A DNA stretch of 10,254 nt from an uncultured Oscillibacter sp. (GCA_951800675.1 CATOKC010000111.1:1-10254); one strand, 5' to 3'; counted from the first letter of the stretch, positions 1 to 8,424 are shown. Numbers and translations are program-made. The notes: generated by a model from the letters alone, not told the origin.

Positions 1-254
1 CCGGGACAAGGAAGCCGGAGTAGCTGGACGAGGCGGTCTTTTCGGGTTATCTGGATTCCGCGGGCATTCCGGACCCGGAGCTGATCATCCGCCCCAGCGG
101 GGAGCAGCGGCTGAGCAACTTCCTGCTCTGGCAGTGCGCCTATTCGGAGTTTTACTACACGGACACCCTCTGGCCGGATTTCGACGAGGCGGAGATAGAC
201 AAGGCGATTGCGGCCTATCAGAGCAGGGACCGGAGATTCGGCGGCGTGAAGTAA
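1..254 (+). CDS. uppS: Isoprenyl transferase (undecaprenyl diphosphate synthase), C-terminal part, with a frame break
   Basis: Cis-prenyltransferase that extends farnesyl diphosphate with isopentenyl diphosphate to make the C55 lipid carrier for cell-wall synthesis, at the cytoplasmic side of the membrane. Only the last 76 codons (24-251) plus the TAA at 252-254 are cleanly readable. They contain the family's C-terminal block: [18 protein letters not shown], then [12 protein letters not shown], then LWPDF, ending in RRFGGVK. The two Arg and the Ser of RPSGEQRLS and the Glu of YSEFYY match the diphosphate- and Mg-binding residues known from E. coli UppS (R194, R200, S202, E213). The frame has an in-frame TAG at 21-23. 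The frame starting at base 2 reads RDKEAG just before it, which would also fit a one-base insertion near base 21. The 5' end lies outside the window. Identity is secure; whether the gene is intact is not. Confidence 0.9.
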
Positions 255-273
255 GGAGAAGGGAGGAAGTCCC

Positions 274-1080
274 ATGAAATCAAGAATCCTGGTAGCCGCC
301 GTGGGCATCCCGGCGCTGCTGTATGTAGTCCTGGCCGCGCCGCCTATGGTAATGGTGTTCGCGCTAATGGCCCTGGCGGGCGTGGGCGGGGGAGAGCTTC
401 AGCGGTGCGTCAGCGGAGCGGAGCGCGGGTGCCTGAAGCTGGTGGGAATCAGCGTCGGCTATACCGCCATGACAGTGTGGTGGACCTATTATCACCAGGA
501 AACCTTAGAGGCCGTCCTATTGACGGAGACTCTGGTTTTTTTTGCCATCGCCGTTTTTGAAGGCGGCAGGGTGAAGTTCAGCCAAATCATGGCGGGTTTC
601 TTTGGGAGCGTCGCGATTGGCTGGTCCTTCGCGTCCTTCCTCCGGCTGGAGGATTCCGGCGTCCACCGGGCGTATCTCCTCCTGCCCTTCATTTTGAGCT
701 TTGCCTGCGACACCTTCGCCTTTTTCGCCGGGCTTACCCTGGGCAAGCACAAGCTGGCCCCCAAGGTCAGCCCGAAAAAGACCGTCGAGGGCTCCGTCGG
801 GGGCCTTCTGGGGAACGTCCTCTGCGGCCTCCTGTTCGTCTGGGTCATGGACCGCTTCTTCGGCGGCTCCGCCATCGGATACGGCCCCATGACCCTGCTG
901 GCCCTTCTCTGCGGCGTGGTGGCCCAGATCGGCGATTTGAGCTTTTCTCTCATCAAGCGGGAATTTGGCATCAAGGACTATGGACGACTCTTCCTGGCCC
1001 ACGGCGGCGTGTTGGACCGGTTTGACAGCGTGCTCTTCGTGGTCCCGGTCATAGAGATTATTTTCAGCTTACTGCCATAG
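274..1080 (+). CDS. cdsA: Phosphatidate cytidylyltransferase (CDP-diacylglycerol synthase)
   Basis: Integral membrane enzyme that converts phosphatidic acid and CTP into CDP-diacylglycerol, the precursor of phosphatidylglycerol and other phospholipids. The 268-residue length is normal for the family. Most of the protein is hydrophobic, with several membrane helices. Two conserved blocks are visible. Residues 145-173 contain CDTFAFFAG, GKHKLAPKVSPKKT and VEG. Residues 223-252 are the family signature, with SLIKRE, GIKDYGRL and HGGVLDRFDS. The acidic and basic signature residues (K228, R229, K234, D235, H243, D248, R249, D251) are all present, but the usual LPG before HGG reads FLA here. The ATG start is preceded by GGGAGG at 261-266, 7 bases away. 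The gene begins 19 bases after uppS and is followed by dxr after 15 bases, so it is probably co-transcribed with both. Confidence 0.95.
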   Translation: MKSRILVAAVGIPALLYVVLAAPPMVMVFALMALAGVGGGELQRCVSGAERGCLKLVGISVGYTAMTVWWTYYHQETLEAVLLTETLVFFAIAVFEGGRVKFSQIMAGFFGSVAIGWSFASFLRLEDSGVHRAYLLLPFILSFACDTFAFFAGLTLGKHKLAPKVSPKKTVEGSVGGLLGNVLCGLLFVWVMDRFFGGSAIGYGPMTLLALLCGVVAQIGDLSFSLIKREFGIKDYGRLFLAHGGVLDRFDSVLFVVPVIEIIFSLLP

Positions 1081-1095
1081 AATAGAGATGTAGAC

Positions 1096-2247
1096 ATGAC
1101 AAAGACGATTTCAATCTTAGGCTCCACCGGCTCCATCGGGCGTCAGACCCTGGATGTGGCGGAGCAGCTGGGGCTGACGGTGGCCGCCATCACCGCCCAC
1201 AACAGCGTGGCTCTGGCAGAGGAGCAGGCCCGGAAGTTCCGGCCCCGGCAGGTGATTATGACCGACGAGACGGCGGCGAGGGACTTGAAGGTCCGCCTGG
1301 CGGATACAAATACTCGGGTCCACGGCGGTGTTTCCGCCCTCTCCACGGCGGCGACGCTGCCGGGAGTGGACACGGTGGTCACCGCCGTGGTGGGCATGGT
1401 GGGCCTCAAGCCCACCCTCGCCGCCATCCGGGAGGGCAAGCGCATCGCCCTGGCCAATAAAGAGACCCTGGTCTGCGCCGGGGAGCTGGTGATGGAGGCG
1501 GCGGAGAGGCGGGGGGCGGAGATTGTCCCCGTGGACTCAGAGCACTCCGCTATTTTCCAGTGCGTCCAGGGCTGCCTGGACCGGGGGGAAATCCGGCAGG
1601 TGATTCTGACCTGCTCCGGCGGGCCCTTCTACGGGATGACCAAAGCGGAAGTGGAAAAGAAAACCCGGGCAGACGCCTTGCGGCATCCCAACTGGAAGAT
1701 GGGCCCCAAAATCACCGTGGACTGCGCCACGCTGATGAACAAGGGGCTGGAGGTCATCGAGGCGATGCGGCTTTACCGCCTCCCCCTGACGCGGGTGAAG
1801 GTGGCCATTCACCGCCAGAGCATCGTCCACTCCCTGGTGGAGTTCCGGGACGGGGCACTGCTGGCCCAGCTGGGGACCCCGGACATGCGCCTGCCCATCC
1901 GGTACGCCATGACCTATCCCCAGCGGGCGGAGTCGGCGGAGGAGCCGCTGAACCTTTTGGCCTGCCCGCCGCTGACCTTCGAGGAGCCGGACCGGGGGAC
2001 CTTCCCGTGCCTCCGTCTTGCGGAGGTGGCGGCGGCCAAGGGTGGCACCGCCTGCGCCGTGCTGAACGCCGCCAACGAGGAGGCGGTGCGGCTGTTTCTG
2101 GAGGACCGTATCGGCTTCCGCGACATTTTTGACCTCACCGCCCGCGCCATGACGGAGCTGCCCGTGGTTCACCGGCCCAGCCTCTCGGATATTCTGGAGG
2201 CGGACGCCGCGGCCCGGCGGGAGGTCCTGAAAAACGTTTCAAAGTAA
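1096..2247 (+). CDS. dxr: 1-deoxy-D-xylulose 5-phosphate reductoisomerase
   Basis: Second enzyme of the MEP isoprenoid pathway: an NADPH- and divalent-metal-dependent rearrangement and reduction of DXP to 2-C-methyl-D-erythritol 4-phosphate, in the cytosol; the target of fosmidomycin. The 383-residue length is typical. The N-terminal NADPH-binding Rossmann motif is GSTGSIGRQTLD (residues 9-20). ALANKETLVCAGE (118-130) and VPVDSEHSAIFQC (144-156) follow. D147, E149 and E219 correspond to the metal ligands D150, E152 and E231 of the E. coli enzyme. The flexible substrate loop is HPNWKMG (197-203), with H197, W200 and M202 conserved, and NKGLE (215-219) closes the site. The start ATG has only a weak Shine-Dalgarno (AGAGA at 1084-1088), so translation may depend partly on coupling to cdsA, which ends 15 bases upstream. 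Also called ispC. Confidence 0.97.
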   Translation: MTKTISILGSTGSIGRQTLDVAEQLGLTVAAITAHNSVALAEEQARKFRPRQVIMTDETAARDLKVRLADTNTRVHGGVSALSTAATLPGVDTVVTAVVGMVGLKPTLAAIREGKRIALANKETLVCAGELVMEAAERRGAEIVPVDSEHSAIFQCVQGCLDRGEIRQVILTCSGGPFYGMTKAEVEKKTRADALRHPNWKMGPKITVDCATLMNKGLEVIEAMRLYRLPLTRVKVAIHRQSIVHSLVEFRDGALLAQLGTPDMRLPIRYAMTYPQRAESAEEPLNLLACPPLTFEEPDRGTFPCLRLAEVAAAKGGTACAVLNAANEEAVRLFLEDRIGFRDIFDLTARAMTELPVVHRPSLSDILEADAAARREVLKNVSK

Positions 2248-2260
2248 GGGGCATGTTTCC

Positions 2261-3334
2261 ATGAGCTTCATCTATGTTCTGGCGGGTATTTTCATCTTCG
2301 GTTTCCTGGTCGCCATTCACGAGCTGGGCCACTTCCTGGCGGCCCGGCTCTGCGGCGTGCGGGTCAACGAATTTTCCATCGGCATGGGCCCGCTGCTGTG
2401 GCACCGGGAGACGGGAGAGACCCGGTATTCCCTCCGCCTCCTACCCATCGGGGGCTTTTGCGCCTTGGACGGAGAGGACGGGGACACCGGGGACGAGCGC
2501 TGCTTTACCCGTCAGAGCTTTTGGAAAAAGCTGGTGATTTTAGCCGCCGGGTCCTTCATGAATTTGCTGGCGGGGATGGTGGTCATTGCTTGTCTCTTCG
2601 CCACGGCCAGCGGCTTTTACGTAGACCGGGTGGCCGGGTTTTCCGAGGGCTTCCCCCTAAAGGGGGAGGAGGGCCTGATGGAGGGGGATATTTTCTATAA
2701 AATCGACGGCTGGCGGACCTACCTCCGGGGAGACGCCGCCCTGTTTCTCCGGTTTAACGACGGCCAGGGCTGTGACGTGGAGGTCATTCGGGATGGGGAG
2801 AAGGTGGTCTTGAAAGACCTGCCTTTATACCGGGGAACCTACGACGGCCAGGAGGGGCGCTTCGGACTGATGATAGATGCCGCTCAGGTCCCGGCCACTT
2901 TTTTGACCACGGTGAAGTTCATCGGTTACCAGACCCTGGACTTTGTGCAGCAGGTGTGGTTCAGCCTGATTCAACTGCTCCGGGGCAACGTGGGCATCTC
3001 GGAGGTCAGCGGCCCGGTGGGTATCGTCTCCACCATGACGGAGGTGGGAAACGCCTCCAAAACCGCTCTGGACGCCTTGGAGAATATCGCCTTTTTCGGG
3101 GCCCTCATCGCCATCAATCTGGCGGTGATGAACCTGCTGCCCATTCCGGCTTTGGACGGGGGACGGATTTTCTTCCTGGTGATTGACGGGGCTTCCATGC
3201 TGCTGTTTAAGCGAAAGCTGCCGGAGAAGTATCAGGCGGCGGTGAACGCGGCGTGCTTTGTGCTGCTGATGGGCCTGATGCTGCTGGTGACCCTGAAAGA
3301 CGTTGGGCAGCTCTTTATGCGGGGAGGGTCCTGA
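2261..3334 (+). CDS. rseP: Site-2-type intramembrane zinc metalloprotease (RseP family, one PDZ domain)
   Basis: Membrane-embedded protease of the M50 family that cuts single-pass membrane proteins inside the bilayer. In other Firmicutes the equivalent (RasP) clears anti-sigma factors and signal-peptide remnants; the substrate here is unknown. The zinc motif HELGH is at residues 20-24 in the first helix. FMNLLAG (99-105) starts the second helix. A PDZ domain occupies roughly residues 120-195. The second active-site motif, NLLPIPALDGGR (291-302), supplies the third metal ligand D299. A last helix lies near 331-347. The length of 357 residues fits the single-PDZ Gram-positive type; E. coli RseP has two PDZ domains and is longer. 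The gene starts 13 bases after dxr with AAGGGG at 2246-2251 as ribosome binding site. Its last codons contain the ribosome binding site of ispG, so the two genes are probably translationally linked. Confidence 0.95.
   Translation: MSFIYVLAGIFIFGFLVAIHELGHFLAARLCGVRVNEFSIGMGPLLWHRETGETRYSLRLLPIGGFCALDGEDGDTGDERCFTRQSFWKKLVILAAGSFMNLLAGMVVIACLFATASGFYVDRVAGFSEGFPLKGEEGLMEGDIFYKIDGWRTYLRGDAALFLRFNDGQGCDVEVIRDGEKVVLKDLPLYRGTYDGQEGRFGLMIDAAQVPATFLTTVKFIGYQTLDFVQQVWFSLIQLLRGNVGISEVSGPVGIVSTMTEVGNASKTALDALENIAFFGALIAINLAVMNLLPIPALDGGRIFFLVIDGASMLLFKRKLPEKYQAAVNAACFVLLMGLMLLVTLKDVGQLFMRGGS
3321..3328 (+). promoter_or_regulatory. Ribosome binding site that fixes the ispG start
   Basis: The G-rich Shine-Dalgarno GGGGAGGG lies inside the last codons of rseP, 7 bases before the ATG at 3336. 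An upstream in-frame TTG at 3303 would extend IspG by 11 residues (MGSSLCGEGPD) that do not resemble the family N-terminus, so the ATG is preferred. Confidence 0.8.
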
Positions 3335-3335
3335 T

Positions 3336-4373
3336 ATGACGAAACGACTGATGGTGGGGAGGGTCCCGGTGGGCGGCGGCGCGCCGGTGTCCATCCAGTC
3401 CATGTGCAACACGAAAACCGATGATGTGGCGGCTACCGTGGCCCAGATCAAGGCCCTGGAGGCCGCCGGGTGTGAGATCATCCGGGTGGCCGTTCCCGAT
3501 CAGGCGGCGGCGGAGGCCGTGGACAAAATCAAGGAGCGGATTTCCATTCCCCTGATTGCCGATATTCACTTCAACTACAAATTTGCCCTCGCCTGCGCGG
3601 AGCGGGGAATCGACGCTATCCGCATCAATCCCGGCAACATCGGCGGAGAGGAGAAGGTCAAGGCCGTGGCGGACGCCTGCCGCCTCCGGGGCATCCCCAT
3701 TCGGGTGGGGGTCAACGGCGGCTCTTTGGAGAAGGAGCTCTGGGCCAGGCACGGAGGCGTCACCGCCGAGGCCTTGGTGGAAAGCGCCCTGAGCCAGGCA
3801 CGGCTGCTGAACCGCTTCGATTTTGACGACATCTGCTTTTCCGTCAAGTGCTCCGATGTGCCGCTGACCATGGCGGCGTACTTAGCCCTCAGTGAACAGA
3901 CGGACTACCCCCTCCACCTGGGGGTTACCGAGGCGGGCACCCCCTCCATGGGGATGGTGAAGTCCGCCATGGGCATCGGCGGCCTCCTCTGCCTGGGGGT
4001 GGGGGACACCATTCGGGTGACCCTGACCGCCGACCCGGTGGAGGAGATTTACGCCGCCAAGAAGATTTTGAAGGCGGCGGGTCTGCGCAAAACCGGCGTG
4101 AACCTGATTGCCTGTCCCACCTGCGGCCGGACCCGGATTGACCTAATTCCCATCGCTGAGGAGGTGGAGCGGCGGCTGGCGGACTGCGAAAAGAACATCA
4201 CCGTGGCGGTGATGGGCTGCGCCGTCAACGGCCCCGGGGAGGCCTCCGCCGCCGACATCGGCATCGCCGGGGGCAAGGGCGAGGGGCTGCTGTTCCGCAA
4301 GGGGGAAATTTTGTATAAGGTTCCCCAGGAGCGGCTGGTGGACGCGCTGATGGAGGAGATCGGGAGGCTCTAA
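3336..4373 (+). CDS. ispG: 4-hydroxy-3-methylbut-2-en-1-yl diphosphate synthase
   Basis: Penultimate enzyme of the MEP pathway: an iron-sulfur enzyme that reductively opens MEcPP to HMBPP, using flavodoxin or ferredoxin as electron donor. With the ATG at 3336 the protein is 345 residues, the usual bacterial length. The N-terminal TIM-barrel part shows VPVGGGAPVSIQSMCNTKT, RVAVPD, ADIHF, RINPGNIG and RVGVNGGSLE, followed by DYPLHLGVTEAG and GVGDTIRVTLT. The C-terminal part binds the [4Fe-4S] cluster through CPTCGRT (C260 and C263) and MGCAVNGPGEA (C295), with the conserved Glu (E302) as the usual fourth ligand. All key residues are present. The gene starts one base after the rseP stop, so coupling is very likely. 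With dxr two genes upstream, two MEP steps sit in the same operon. Also known as gcpE. Confidence 0.97.
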   Translation: MTKRLMVGRVPVGGGAPVSIQSMCNTKTDDVAATVAQIKALEAAGCEIIRVAVPDQAAAEAVDKIKERISIPLIADIHFNYKFALACAERGIDAIRINPGNIGGEEKVKAVADACRLRGIPIRVGVNGGSLEKELWARHGGVTAEALVESALSQARLLNRFDFDDICFSVKCSDVPLTMAAYLALSEQTDYPLHLGVTEAGTPSMGMVKSAMGIGGLLCLGVGDTIRVTLTADPVEEIYAAKKILKAAGLRKTGVNLIACPTCGRTRIDLIPIAEEVERRLADCEKNITVAVMGCAVNGPGEASAADIGIAGGKGEGLLFRKGEILYKVPQERLVDALMEEIGRL

Positions 4374-4394
4374 GGCCTGAGATTGAAATGCACA

Positions 4395-4401
4395 AGAGAG
4401 G
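4395..4401 (+). promoter_or_regulatory. Ribosome binding site that fixes the polC start
   Basis: AGAGAGG lies 5 bases before the ATG at 4407. An in-frame TTG at 4383 would add eight residues (MKCTREDA) but lies upstream of this Shine-Dalgarno and has no better one, so the ATG start MSRNIPFFEFF is chosen. Confidence 0.65.
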
Positions 4402-4406
4402 ACGCC

Positions 4407-7400
4407 ATGTCGAGAAACATTCCATTTTTTGAATTTTTCGCCGAGCTGTCGGCGTCTCCTGAGCTCCGTCTCCGGCTGACCGGGGCGGAGCTGACCCATG
4501 GCCGCATCGACCAGGCGGAGCGGTCCATAGAACTGGATATGACGGTGAAAAGCCCCCTGGACCAGGGGAGTGTGCAAAGCCTGGAGGAGACGCTGCGGGC
4601 GGTTTACGGCTTTCAAAAAGTGGCGCTGCACGTCACCTGTGCGGCTCCGCCGCCTCCGGCGCCCAGCCCGGTTTCCCAGAGCGGCGGCGGGGCCAAGGCG
4701 GCTCCCAAGAAAAAGATGGGCAAAATTCTCATGGGCAATCCCGTCAAGGCCCGGCCCGGCCCCATGTCGGCGCTGAACGTGAAGATGGGCACGGCCACGG
4801 TCTCCGGAAAGGTCTTCTCCTTCGAGTGCCGGGAGACCCGGCGGCCGGGGCTCTGGCGGCTGAGCTTCGACATGACCGACGGCACCGGCTCCGTCACGGT
4901 GCAGAAGAACCTGGGGGCCAGGGAGGCCCAGGCCCTGGAGGGGGCGGTGAAGCCGGGCATGTGGCTGGTGGTCCAGGGAAAGATGGAGCCAACCTGGGAC
5001 GGCAAGGACATCCAATTGAACCCCCAGCACATCAACGTGACGGACCACGAGGAGCGGATGGACGCCGCCCCGGTGAAGCGGGTGGAGCTCCACCTCCACA
5101 CCCGGATGAGCAACATGGACGCCCTCACCGACACCAAGGAGGTCATCCAGGAGGCCATCCGCTGGGGCCACCCCGCCATTGCCATCACGGACCACGGCGT
5201 GGCCCAGTCCTTCCCGGAGGCGTGGCACGCCGCCGGAAATAAAATCAAGGTCCTCTATGGTGTGGAGGGCTATTTCATCAATAACGTGGACGACCGCATC
5301 GCCGTCCACGGCCCCCAGGACGTCCCCCTGGACGGGGAAATCGTCTGCTTCGACATCGAGACTACAGGCCTCCGGGTGGACCGGGAGGCCATTACGGAGA
5401 TCGGTGCGGTGGTGCTGCGGGACGGCGAGATCGCCGAGCGGTTCCAGACCTTCGTGAACCCGGGAAGGCGGCTGACGCCGGAGATCATCGGCCTCACGGG
5501 CATCACCGACGAGATGCTCAAGGACGCACCCAAGCCCGCCCAGGCTCTGGCGGATTTCCTGAAATTTGTAAACGGGCGGCCCCTGGCGGCCCACAACGCG
5601 GAGTTTGACATCGGCTTTATCCGCAAGGGCTGCAAGGAGGCGGGCCTGGACTTCCAGCCCACCTATGTCGACTCCCTGATTCTGGCCCAGAACCTGCTGC
5701 CGGGCCTGGGGAAATACAAGCTGGATATCGTAGCGGAGCATCTGGACCTTCCCGCCTTCAACCACCACCGGGCCAGCGACGACGCGGCCACGGTGGGCTA
5801 TATGCTGATTCCCTTTTGGAAAATGCTCCATGAGAAGGGGATTCACACCCTCCAGGCCGTCAACGGCGAGATGGAGAAGCTGCGGCCCCTGGGCGGGAAG
5901 TCCAACCGCTTTCCCAAGCATATCATCCTTCTGGCGCGGAACAAGACCGGACTGAAAAACCTCTACCAGATGATTTCCGCCTCCAACCTGAAATACTTCA
6001 AGCGGGTGCCCACCATTCCCAAGAGCCTGCTGAAGGAGCACCGGGAGGGCGTGATCGTGGGCGCGGCCTGCGAGGCGGGAGAGCTGTTCCAGGCGGTAAA
6101 GGATCACAAGGACTGGGAGGAGCTGAAACGCATCGCCTCCTTCTACGACTACCTGGAAATCCAGCCCTTGTGCAACAACGCCTTTATGCTCCGCAACGGC
6201 GACGCCCGGGACGAGGAGGACCTGCGGGAGTTCAACCGGGTTATTGTCCGCCTGGGGGAGGAGTTAGGGAAGCCCGTCTGCGCCACCGGAGACGTGCATT
6301 TCCGGGAGCCGGAGGACGAGGTGTTCCGGCACATCCTCCTGGCCTCGAAAAAGTTCCCCGACGCCAACGAGGCCCTGCCCATCTATTTCAAAACCACCGA
6401 TGAGATGCTGAAGGAGTTCTCCTACCTGGGGGAGGAAAAAGCCTATGAGGTAGTGGTGGCCAATACCCGCCTGGTGGCGGACCAGATCGAGCAATTCGAG
6501 CTGCTGCCCAAGGAGCTGTTCCCGCCCAAGCTGGAAAACTCCGAGGAGGATTTGAACCGCCTGGTCTGGGAGAAGGTCCACCGCCTCTACGGCGAGGACC
6601 CGCCCCAGCTCATTGTGGAGCGGCTGAACGTGGAGCTGGGCGGCATTTTGGGAAAATACGACGTGGTCTACATGTCCGCACAGAAATTAGTCCAGAGATC
6701 CCTGGAAAACGGCTATCTGGTGGGCTCCCGGGGCTCCGTGGGCTCGTCTTTGGCGGCCTATATGTCCGGCATCACGGAGGTCAACTCCCTGCCGCCCCAC
6801 TACCGCTGCCCGAAGTGCAAAAACAGCGAATTCATCCAGGACGGGTCCTATGGCTGCGGCGCGGACATGCCGGACAAGGCGTGCCCCAAGTGCGGGACCA
6901 AGTATGAAAAGGACGGCTTCGACATTCCCTTCGAAACCTTCCTGGGCTTTGGCGGCGGCAAGGTGCCGGATATCGACCTGAACTTCTCCGGCGAGTATCA
7001 GGCCCGGGCCCACCGCCACGCCATTGAGATGTTCGGCGAAACCCAGGTGTTCCGGGCGGGGACCATCGGGACGCTGGCGGAGAAAACCGCCTACGGCTTT
7101 GTGAAAAAGTATCTGGAGGAAAACCAGATGACCGTGGGCCGGGCGGAGGAAAACCGGCTGACCCTGGGCTGCGTGGGGGTCCGGCGGACCACCGGGCAGC
7201 ATCCGGGAGGGCTGGTGGTGGTCCCGGCGGACAAGAGCATGGAGGATTTCTGTCCCGTCCAGCACCCGGCGGACGCCGACGATTCCGACACCATCACCAC
7301 CCATTTTGAATACCACTCCATGGAGGCGAACCTCTTAAAGCTGGACATGCTGGGACACGATGACCCCACCATGGTTCGTATGATGCAGGATCTCACCGGG

Positions 7401-8399
7401 GTGGACCCGCAAAAAATCCCCCTGGACGACCCGGACACCATGTCTATCTTTATTTCCAGCAAGGTTCTGGGCTATGAGAACGACGAAATCCTGGGCCCCA
7501 CCGGGGCGGTGGCCATCCCGGAGTTCAACACCCGCTTCACCCGGCAGATGCTCATAGACACCCAGCCCAAGGACTTCAACACCCTGGTGCGCCTCTCCGG
7601 CTTCTCCCACGGCACCGACGTGTGGCTGGGCAACGCACGGGAACTGATCGTCAGCAAGACAGCAACGGTTCTGGAGACGGTGGGCTGCCGGGACGACATT
7701 ATGCTTTACCTGATTTCCAAGGGGCTGGACCCCAAGATGAGCTTTAAGATCATGGAGTCCGTCCGAAAGGGGAAGGTCAAAAAAGGGGGCTTTGAGCCCG
7801 GCTGGGAGGAGGCCATGCGGGAGCACGACGTGCCCGGGTGGTACATCGACTCCCTGGCGAAGATCGGCTATCTCTTCCCCAAGGCCCACGCCGTGGCCTA
7901 TGTCATGATGGCCTTCCGCATCGCCTGGTACAAGGTACATGAGCCCCTGGCCTTCTACGCCACCTTCTTCTCCGTCCGGGCGAAAGCCTTTGACGCGGAG
8001 TTTTGCTGCGCCGGAAAAGAGGCGGTGAAGAAGAAAATCCGGGAAATTGAGAACAACAAGGACGCCACCGCCGTGGAGCAGAACCTGCTGACCACGCTGG
8101 AGGTCTGCTATGAGTTCTACCTCCGGGGCTTCCACTTTGACACCATCGACATCTACCGCTCCGACGCCACAAAGTTCGTCATCACGGAGGGGGGGCTGCT
8201 GCCGCCCTTCACCACGGTTCACGGCTTGGGGGAGGCGGCGGCCCTGGACACGGTAGAGAAGCGGCAGGGGAAGGACTTCATCTCCATTGAGGAGTTTTCC
8301 CTGTGCTGCAACAAGCTCTCCAAGACCCATATTGAGCAGCTCAAAGCGCTGGGAGCCTTCGCGGGCATGGCGGAGACCAGCCAGATTACGTTGTTTTGA
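4407..8399 (+). CDS. polC: DNA polymerase III alpha subunit, PolC type, with proofreading exonuclease
   Basis: Main replicative DNA polymerase of Firmicutes; it combines polymerase and 3'-5' proofreading and acts at the replication fork with the sliding clamp. 1330 residues from the ATG. Domains in order: a short N-terminal region (1-75); an Ala/Pro-rich and basic linker (about 78-105); an OB fold (about 127-212); the first half of the PHP domain (from 225, ELHLHT with H229 and H231, then ITDHG); an inserted DEDDh exonuclease (about 311-475, with D316, E318, D401, H454 and D459); the rest of the PHP domain (to about 690, with GDVHF at 628-632); and the polymerase. The zinc-binding cysteines are near C801, C804, C817, C826 and C829. 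The catalytic palm has PDIDLNFSGEYQ with D855 and D857, and D980 in LLKLDMLGHDDPTM. The C-terminal QITLF is a clamp-binding motif. It is about 100 residues shorter than Bacillus PolC, mainly at the N-terminus. It starts 33 bases after ispG. Confidence 0.97.
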   Translation: MSRNIPFFEFFAELSASPELRLRLTGAELTHGRIDQAERSIELDMTVKSPLDQGSVQSLEETLRAVYGFQKVALHVTCAAPPPPAPSPVSQSGGGAKAAPKKKMGKILMGNPVKARPGPMSALNVKMGTATVSGKVFSFECRETRRPGLWRLSFDMTDGTGSVTVQKNLGAREAQALEGAVKPGMWLVVQGKMEPTWDGKDIQLNPQHINVTDHEERMDAAPVKRVELHLHTRMSNMDALTDTKEVIQEAIRWGHPAIAITDHGVAQSFPEAWHAAGNKIKVLYGVEGYFINNVDDRIAVHGPQDVPLDGEIVCFDIETTGLRVDREAITEIGAVVLRDGEIAERFQTFVNPGRRLTPEIIGLTGITDEMLKDAPKPAQALADFLKFVNGRPLAAHNAEFDIGFIRKGCKEAGLDFQPTYVDSLILAQNLLPGLGKYKLDIVAEHLDLPAFNHHRASDDAATVGYMLIPFWKMLHEKGIHTLQAVNGEMEKLRPLGGKSNRFPKHIILLARNKTGLKNLYQMISASNLKYFKRVPTIPKSLLKEHREGVIVGAACEAGELFQAVKDHKDWEELKRIASFYDYLEIQPLCNNAFMLRNGDARDEEDLREFNRVIVRLGEELGKPVCATGDVHFREPEDEVFRHILLASKKFPDANEALPIYFKTTDEMLKEFSYLGEEKAYEVVVANTRLVADQIEQFELLPKELFPPKLENSEEDLNRLVWEKVHRLYGEDPPQLIVERLNVELGGILGKYDVVYMSAQKLVQRSLENGYLVGSRGSVGSSLAAYMSGITEVNSLPPHYRCPKCKNSEFIQDGSYGCGADMPDKACPKCGTKYEKDGFDIPFETFLGFGGGKVPDIDLNFSGEYQARAHRHAIEMFGETQVFRAGTIGTLAEKTAYGFVKKYLEENQMTVGRAEENRLTLGCVGVRRTTGQHPGGLVVVPADKSMEDFCPVQHPADADDSDTITTHFEYHSMEANLLKLDMLGHDDPTMVRMMQDLTGVDPQKIPLDDPDTMSIFISSKVLGYENDEILGPTGAVAIPEFNTRFTRQMLIDTQPKDFNTLVRLSGFSHGTDVWLGNARELIVSKTATVLETVGCRDDIMLYLISKGLDPKMSFKIMESVRKGKVKKGGFEPGWEEAMREHDVPGWYIDSLAKIGYLFPKAHAVAYVMMAFRIAWYKVHEPLAFYATFFSVRAKAFDAEFCCAGKEAVKKKIREIENNKDATAVEQNLLTTLEVCYEFYLRGFHFDTIDIYRSDATKFVITEGGLLPPFTTVHGLGEAAALDTVEKRQGKDFISIEEFSLCCNKLSKTHIEQLKALGAFAGMAETSQITLF

Positions 8400-8416
8400 T
8401 TCCGTCAAGACCGGAA

Positions 8417-8424
8417 TAGGAGGA
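8417..8424 (+). promoter_or_regulatory. Strong ribosome binding site for the small membrane gene
   Basis: TAGGAGGA is close to a perfect Shine-Dalgarno and sits 4 bases before a GTG codon at 8429. It is the main reason to accept this short gene and its GTG start. Confidence 0.75.

Noticed and set aside
492..1002. Overlapping minus-strand open frames opposite cdsA
   Set aside because: Low-complexity, charged translations without motifs, lying fully opposite a conserved membrane enzyme.
1560..2132. A 190-codon plus-strand frame inside dxr
   Set aside because: Gly/Ala/Pro/Arg-rich shadow of dxr in another frame; dxr itself is complete with all active-site residues.
4143..6107. A 654-codon open frame on the minus strand opposite ispG and polC
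   Set aside because: It is antisense to two well-conserved genes. High G/C at third codon positions suppresses stops in the opposite frame. The translation is His/Gly/Leu/Arg-rich with no recognisable motif.
7335..8408. A 357-codon open frame on the minus strand opposite the polC 3' end
   Set aside because: Same cause: a complement-strand shadow of polC with no domain features or ribosome binding site of note.
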